A DNA stretch of 9,737 nucleotides, from positions 1-9,737 of the forward strand of contig JAPLAJ010000043.1 in the NCBI GenBank assembly GCA_026393335.1. The letters are read 5' to 3'. Below are positions 6,195 through 9,737 of the stretch, piece after piece. Position numbers and translations under genes: made by a program. Below the pieces are notes generated by a model that was not told the origin of the DNA, did no database searches, and was given only the letters and a program-made list of their open reading frames with translations. This stretch comes from Rhodoluna sp. (GTDB taxonomy: Bacteria > Actinomycetota > Actinomycetes > Actinomycetales > Microbacteriaceae). Every line of letters begins with the position of its first letter. Position 1 is the stretch's first letter.

Positions 6195-7570
6195 TGAAAA
6201 ATCTAGGGAAGCTTTCAGCTACGCAATCAGTTGCGGCAGCCTTCACAGCCCTCATAATCTTGGGCACAACTCTTTTGATGCTTCCAATCTCATCAAGCTC
6301 TGGCCAATCTACAAACTTCTTTGATGCACTATTTAACGCAACATCAGCCATTACTGTCACAGGTCTTGCATCAGTGGACACCGGCACACATTGGTCAACC
6401 ACCGGACACACAATTTTGGCGCTACTGGTGCAGATCGGTGGATTTGGAATTATTGGTTTTGCAACTTTGGTTGGTTATCTTCTTGAAGGAAAGATTTCAC
6501 TAAAGAGCAGAATCTCTGTCTTCTCGGAGTCCGCTGCAACAAAGCAACCTGATGTTAGAGCGCTACTTAAAAACATTGCCAAGATGATGTTGTTCTTTGA
6601 AATAATCCTCTTTGCATTTTTAGCATTCAGGTTTTATACCGAATATGGGTACTCTTTAGAAAAAGCGCTTAGTCACGGAGGCTTTCACGCTCTTATGACT
6701 TTCAATCAAGCAGGCTTTGCTCTCTACACCGACAGCCTTATCGGCTTTGCTTCAGATGGCTGGATACTATTTCCAATCTTTGTTATTTCCACGTTTGCTT
6801 CATTTGGTTTTCCAGTTCTAGCTGAGATTAGAGACAGGCTAAAAATCAAGCTAATTGTTCTCTTTGGTAAAGTTCCGGATTATCGAATGCCAACTCAGTG
6901 GTCACTGAATTCAAGAATCATTTTGTGGGCAAGCCTGTTCCTTACGGTATTTGGAGCTCTTGGTATAGCAATTGCAGAATGGAGCAACCCAGCAACTCTC
7001 GGAGCCCTTGATCCACTTCAAAAGGCTTGGGCAAGCATCTTTGCATCTTCAATGACGAGATCTACTGGACTCAATGCGGTCGACCTTGGTCAAATGAACC
7101 CAGTTACCTGGTTAGGCATGAACCTATTGATGTTCATTGGTGGAGCTAGTGCTTCCACAGCAGGTGGTATAAAGATTGGTACTGCCGTAGTTCTTTTGTA
7201 TATCGTCATCACAGAAATTCGTGGGGATGCAGCTGTAAACATCGGTAACCGCAGACTTCCTCGTTCGATGCAAAGACAGGCTCTGACCATCCTGACTGTT
7301 TACTCTCTAGTGATCATTGGTGCTTTGTTCTTGTTGAAATTCACTACCAGCTACAGCACAGACCAGCTACTGATTGAGATTATTTCTGCTGCTGGTACGG
7401 TGGGCCTGTCTACTGGTATTACAGCAGGCATGCCTGAGCATGCCAAGTTCCTGCTTTCAGTTCTGATGCTCTTTGGTCGTTTAGGGCCGATAGTTGTTGC
7501 TACTTCCCTTGCTCTCAGAAAGACTAAGCGTCACTTCGAGTACCCGAGGGAGAGTCCTCTAATTGGCTAA
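6194..7570 (+). CDS. ktrB: Potassium uptake channel subunit, KtrB/TrkH family
   Basis: A 458-residue integral membrane protein, the K+-conducting subunit, with four M1-P-M2 repeats as in KtrB. The four pore loops are visible with their filter glycines: ATSAITVTGL (G57), FNQAGF (G174), MTRSTGL (G292) and AAGTVGLSTG (G404). The gating loop in the third repeat reads FIGGASASTAGGIKIG (314-329), close to the family form. Length and single-chain layout fit KtrB/TrkH, and an adjacent single-RCK gene favours the Ktr naming. The N-terminus begins just before the first helix, supporting the ATG at 6194. It is followed after 86 bases by its regulatory partner on the same strand. I see no inserts, truncations or filter substitutions. 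Confidence 0.95.
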   Translation: MKNLGKLSATQSVAAAFTALIILGTTLLMLPISSSSGQSTNFFDALFNATSAITVTGLASVDTGTHWSTTGHTILALLVQIGGFGIIGFATLVGYLLEGKISLKSRISVFSESAATKQPDVRALLKNIAKMMLFFEIILFAFLAFRFYTEYGYSLEKALSHGGFHALMTFNQAGFALYTDSLIGFASDGWILFPIFVISTFASFGFPVLAEIRDRLKIKLIVLFGKVPDYRMPTQWSLNSRIILWASLFLTVFGALGIAIAEWSNPATLGALDPLQKAWASIFASSMTRSTGLNAVDLGQMNPVTWLGMNLLMFIGGASASTAGGIKIGTAVVLLYIVITEIRGDAAVNIGNRRLPRSMQRQALTILTVYSLVIIGALFLLKFTTSYSTDQLLIEIISAAGTVGLSTGITAGMPEHAKFLLSVLMLFGRLGPIVVATSLALRKTKRHFEYPRESPLIG

Positions 7571-7602
7571 ACACACCGCTACTGATAATGGTTTACTAAA
7601 GT

Positions 7603-7656
7603 TACGCTTGGAAATGAACTTAGATCTAAAGTGCCAAACCCTGAATGGAGATTCAA
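7603..7656 (+). promoter_or_regulatory. Upstream region of ktrA: candidate -10, palindrome and ribosome binding site
   Basis: TACGCT at 7603-7608 could be a -10 box, with a start near 7615 and a leader of about 42 bases. TTAGATCTAA at 7620-7629 is a perfect 10-base palindrome just downstream of that start. GGAG at 7647-7650 lies six bases before the ATG at 7657 and decides in favour of that start over the ATG at 7645, which overlaps the GGAG. ktrA may thus have its own promoter as well as read-through from ktrB. Confidence 0.35.
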
Positions 7657-8349
7657 ATGTCTAACCGTAAAAAAGGCGCATCTTTCAAGAAACACTCTGC
7701 AACAAGCATTGTGGTTATTGGGCTAGGTCGCTTCGGCACCTCACTGGCTCTTGAACTTCTCAAAGGTGGTAGAGAAGTCTTAGGTGTTGATTCAGATGAG
7801 CGGATTGTACAAAACCTTTCAGACAGACTCACCGACGTTGTTCAAGCGGACAGTACTGATGAAGCAGCGTTACGAGAACTTGGTATTCAAGATTTTGATT
7901 CAGCGGTAGTGGCAATTGGAAGCGATCTAGAGGCAAGTATTCTCACAGCTTCGCTGCTACTCCAGCTTGGAGTTCCACAGGTGTGGGCTAAGGCAACCAG
8001 CACAGCGCACGGTCGTATCTTGCAGCAACTGGGTGTTCAGCACGTAATCTTCCCAGAGATGGATATGGGTAAGCGGGTAGCTCACATGGTGTCCGGTGAA
8101 TCGCTTGACTATGTGCCAATTGATGAAGATTTTGTAATGGTTAGAACCGAAGCTCCAGAGCTATTCAACGGCAAGACATTAGCTGAGATGAGGTTCCGCT
8201 CCAATCATGGAGTGATTGTGGTTGCCACGAAGAGAGGCAACGGGGAGTATGTACCCTCATACCCTGAAACAACTCTTGAAACAGGCGATGTGATGATTGT
8301 TGCTGGAAGATCAGAACAGGTAGATCTGTTTTGCCAGTTGGGCCTCTAA
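7657..8349 (+). CDS. ktrA: Potassium uptake regulatory subunit KtrA (RCK protein)
   Basis: A 230-residue cytosolic regulator that gates KtrB by binding nucleotides. The first part (about 16-140) is the RCK_N Rossmann domain, with the GLGRFG dinucleotide loop (22-27), the acidic D45 at the end of the second strand (VLGVDSDERI) and the QADSTDEAALRELGI segment. The C-terminal part (about 151-230) is an RCK_C domain ending TLETGDVMIVAGRSEQVDLF, which in some family members binds cyclic di-AMP. Binding of that ligand cannot be judged here. One RCK unit and this length match KtrA rather than the double-unit TrkA of enterobacteria. A basic N-terminal tail (SNRKKGASFKKHS) precedes the first strand. 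Its stop is only seven bases from the stop of the convergent methyltransferase gene. Confidence 0.94.
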   Translation: MSNRKKGASFKKHSATSIVVIGLGRFGTSLALELLKGGREVLGVDSDERIVQNLSDRLTDVVQADSTDEAALRELGIQDFDSAVVAIGSDLEASILTASLLLQLGVPQVWAKATSTAHGRILQQLGVQHVIFPEMDMGKRVAHMVSGESLDYVPIDEDFVMVRTEAPELFNGKTLAEMRFRSNHGVIVVATKRGNGEYVPSYPETTLETGDVMIVAGRSEQVDLFCQLGL

Positions 8350-8356
8350 AGCGCTA

Positions 8357-9205
8357 CTAGTTTCGAACTTGCGAAATCTCGGTAGGACCAATTCCGCAAC
8401 AGCCACCAATGATGCTAGCTCCACAGTTAGCCCACTCCTGAATGTGTTTGTCAGATAACTTAACTGCAGAGCCCTCAAGTCGCTTTAGTTTCTCATTCCA
8501 AGTTCTACCAGCATTAGGGTAAACAACAAACGGGCCGTAATCTTTAGCAGAGCCTAGAAGACCAGTTACATACTCTGGACTTGTGCAATTGATTCCCACA
8601 TAGTCCGCACCTAATTCTTTAGCTACCTTGGCAGCATCACGGAATGTTTCCCCTGATGAGAGATGTGTTTCATCTTTGCAGGAGAATGCTATCCAAACCG
8701 GAATTGAGTTCTTTAGCTCACGAAGTAGTTCAAGTAAAACTCTTGCTTCTCTTATCTCAGGGATGGTCTCAATTGCAAGAAAATCAGGACTACAGGCAAT
8801 GAGTATTTCAAGTCGCTCTTTATGAAAACTCTTTAACTCTTCATCAGTGACTTTGTAATTACCTCGATACTCAGAGCCATCAGCTAGGTAAGCTCCATAC
8901 GGCCCTATAGATGCAGCTACCTTGGGTGAGTTAGCCTCTCTTGCTAGTTCCACTGAAAGTTTTAGAGCATCCACTACTTCTTGGTGAGTCCAACCTTTAG
9001 CAATACAACCAGGAAATGAAACCTGGTAAGTGGAGGTAATGATTATCTCTGCACCAGCTTTTACAAATGCAGCGTGCGCATCTCGTATTTGATCAGGAGC
9101 ACTCTTGAGAAGCTCACCAGTCCAAAGCTCAGATGTGAAGGTGTTTCCTAAATCCTCTAAAGCTGTGGCAAGTCCGCCATCTAGCAGAATGTAATCTTTG
9201 GACAT
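8357..9205 (-). CDS. mmuM: Homocysteine S-methyltransferase
   Basis: A 282-residue cytosolic zinc enzyme expected to transfer a methyl group from S-methylmethionine (or S-adenosylmethionine) to homocysteine, giving methionine. The fold is a TIM barrel with the family landmarks LLDGGLATALEDLG (7-20), TSTYQVSF (57-64), ASIGPYGAYLADGSEYRGNY (98-117), VGINCTSPE with zinc ligand C207, VVYPNAG (227-233), and IIGGCCGIGPTEI with ligands C269 and C270. All three zinc cysteines are present. It is slightly shorter than E. coli MmuM but has no missing block. No Shine-Dalgarno is seen; a -10 box six bases before the ATG suggests a leaderless transcript. It follows the PsiE-family gene by 28 bases on the same strand, so read-through is also possible. 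Confidence 0.92.
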   Translation of the reverse strand: MSKDYILLDGGLATALEDLGNTFTSELWTGELLKSAPDQIRDAHAAFVKAGAEIIITSTYQVSFPGCIAKGWTHQEVVDALKLSVELAREANSPKVAASIGPYGAYLADGSEYRGNYKVTDEELKSFHKERLEILIACSPDFLAIETIPEIREARVLLELLRELKNSIPVWIAFSCKDETHLSSGETFRDAAKVAKELGADYVGINCTSPEYVTGLLGSAKDYGPFVVYPNAGRTWNEKLKRLEGSAVKLSDKHIQEWANCGASIIGGCCGIGPTEISQVRN

Positions 9206-9217
9206 TTGAAAAGTCTA
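9205..9217 (-). promoter_or_regulatory. -10 box for a leaderless start of mmuM
   Basis: On the - strand TAGACT (9217-9212) is followed by exactly six bases and the ATG at 9205, placing the transcript start at the start codon. No ribosome binding site lies before the ATG. This gives mmuM its own promoter within the 28-base gap after the PsiE-family gene. Confidence 0.55.
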
Positions 9218-9233
9218 ACTTGTGTGAGTAAAG

Positions 9234-9716
9234 CTACTCTTTAGATCCTTTTACCTTCAAAGTGTTTGATGCTCTGGACAAGAATATTGCAAATACAAGA
9301 GCTACTACTATTCCTGAGCTGATACCAAGCTCTATAACAGCTCTGTTGAACTCTTCCTGTGATTTACCAGAGGCTAAGGTCATTGATGCACCAACGGTAA
9401 GAATGTGTCTAACCGCAGCGATAACTCCAATGATGAGGAAGTTTTGTAGTTGGAATACACCATCGGTATATCTCGCGACTACAGTTCTTAGGATTTCAAG
9501 AATAATGATTATGAACAAAATGTCATTGATGGCTTGAATCATTCCAGTTGGAAAGAAAGGCACAGTCTCAAAGACTCTTCCAACCGAGAAGACCAGAGCG
9601 GCAACAGCAATTCCTAGGAGGAAGATACCCAAAATGACGTGGAAGATTTCTTCAATTCGCTCGACCCAACGGCCAGGAATTAGGACTTTGTGCTGCTCTT
9701 TAGCATCTCTAGACAT
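9234..9716 (-). CDS. PsiE-family (phosphate-starvation-inducible) membrane protein
   Basis: A 160-residue protein with four predicted membrane helices at about 26-48, 60-80, 88-112 and 125-147, and short charged ends. The arrangement and the sequence between helices 2 and 3 (LEILRTVVARYTDGVFQLQNFLIIGVIAAVRHIL) fit the PsiE family, whose E. coli founder is induced by phosphate starvation but has no established biochemical function. No Pho-box-like direct repeat can be judged because only 21 bases upstream are in the window. The start at 9716 is supported by a -10 box six bases upstream rather than by a ribosome binding site. It probably shares some transcripts with the downstream methyltransferase gene. 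Confidence 0.82.
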   Translation of the reverse strand: MSRDAKEQHKVLIPGRWVERIEEIFHVILGIFLLGIAVAALVFSVGRVFETVPFFPTGMIQAINDILFIIIILEILRTVVARYTDGVFQLQNFLIIGVIAAVRHILTVGASMTLASGKSQEEFNRAVIELGISSGIVVALVFAIFLSRASNTLKVKGSKE

Positions 9717-9728
9717 ATCAGAAATCTA
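9716..9728 (-). promoter_or_regulatory. -10 box for a leaderless start of the PsiE-family gene
   Basis: On the - strand TAGATT (9728-9723) is followed by TCTGAT and then the ATG at 9716, the same six-base spacing seen for two other genes here. No Shine-Dalgarno is present. The -35 region is cut off by the window end. Confidence 0.55.
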
Positions 9729-9737
9729 GCCCACCTA

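Noticed and set aside
7645..7656. ATG 7645 as start of ktrA
   Set aside because: It overlaps the GGAG ribosome binding site that is correctly spaced for ATG 7657.
8361..8376. TTTCG-AACTTG-CGAAA hairpin near the convergent ends of ktrA and mmuM
   Set aside because: The stem is five base pairs and weak, and it lies inside the methyltransferase coding end without a T tract on either side.

Overview
The window looks like ordinary chromosome from a low-to-moderate GC actinobacterium (about 45-47% G+C by eye). A freshwater member of the Microbacteriaceae, the Rhodoluna/Aquiluna type, is the best guess. The grounds are compact gene spacing, TANNNT -10 boxes set directly before ATG codons (leaderless transcripts), an actinobacterial-style PQQ dehydrogenase and Ig-like module, and a KtrA/KtrB pair. 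The taxonomy is inference; there is no rRNA or other marker gene here. No mobile element, CRISPR array, tRNA or rRNA was seen, and no gene-free stretch exceeds about 130 bases.

Layout. Positions 1-321 hold the 3' end of an ADP-ribosylglycohydrolase gene. Positions 422-3902 (+) form a cell-surface block: a membrane-anchored PQQ-dependent sugar dehydrogenase, then a secreted 677-residue protein with three related carbohydrate-binding-like modules, a poly-glycine linker and a C-terminal Ig-like module. A strong hairpin terminator at 3924-3960 separates this block from a convergent DUF1801 gene (3969-4403, -). That gene diverges from a probable two-gene operon: an HNH-nuclease-like protein lacking its expected catalytic histidine (4465-4908) and a CDP-glycerol glycerophosphotransferase-like protein (4921-6111). 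Next come the KtrB channel subunit (6194-7570) and the KtrA regulatory subunit (7657-8349) of a potassium uptake system. On the - strand at the right end lie a PsiE-family membrane protein (9234-9716) and a homocysteine S-methyltransferase (8357-9205).

Functional reading. KtrB and KtrA clearly work together. The dehydrogenase and the modular surface protein plausibly both act on sugars outside the membrane, but that link rests on adjacency and domain resemblance. The remaining genes are housekeeping or poorly characterised. I see no convincing new multi-gene system. The most notable items are the modular surface protein, the HNH-like protein with a substituted active site next to the glycerophosphotransferase-like gene, and the repeated leaderless start arrangement (-10 hexamer, six bases, ATG).
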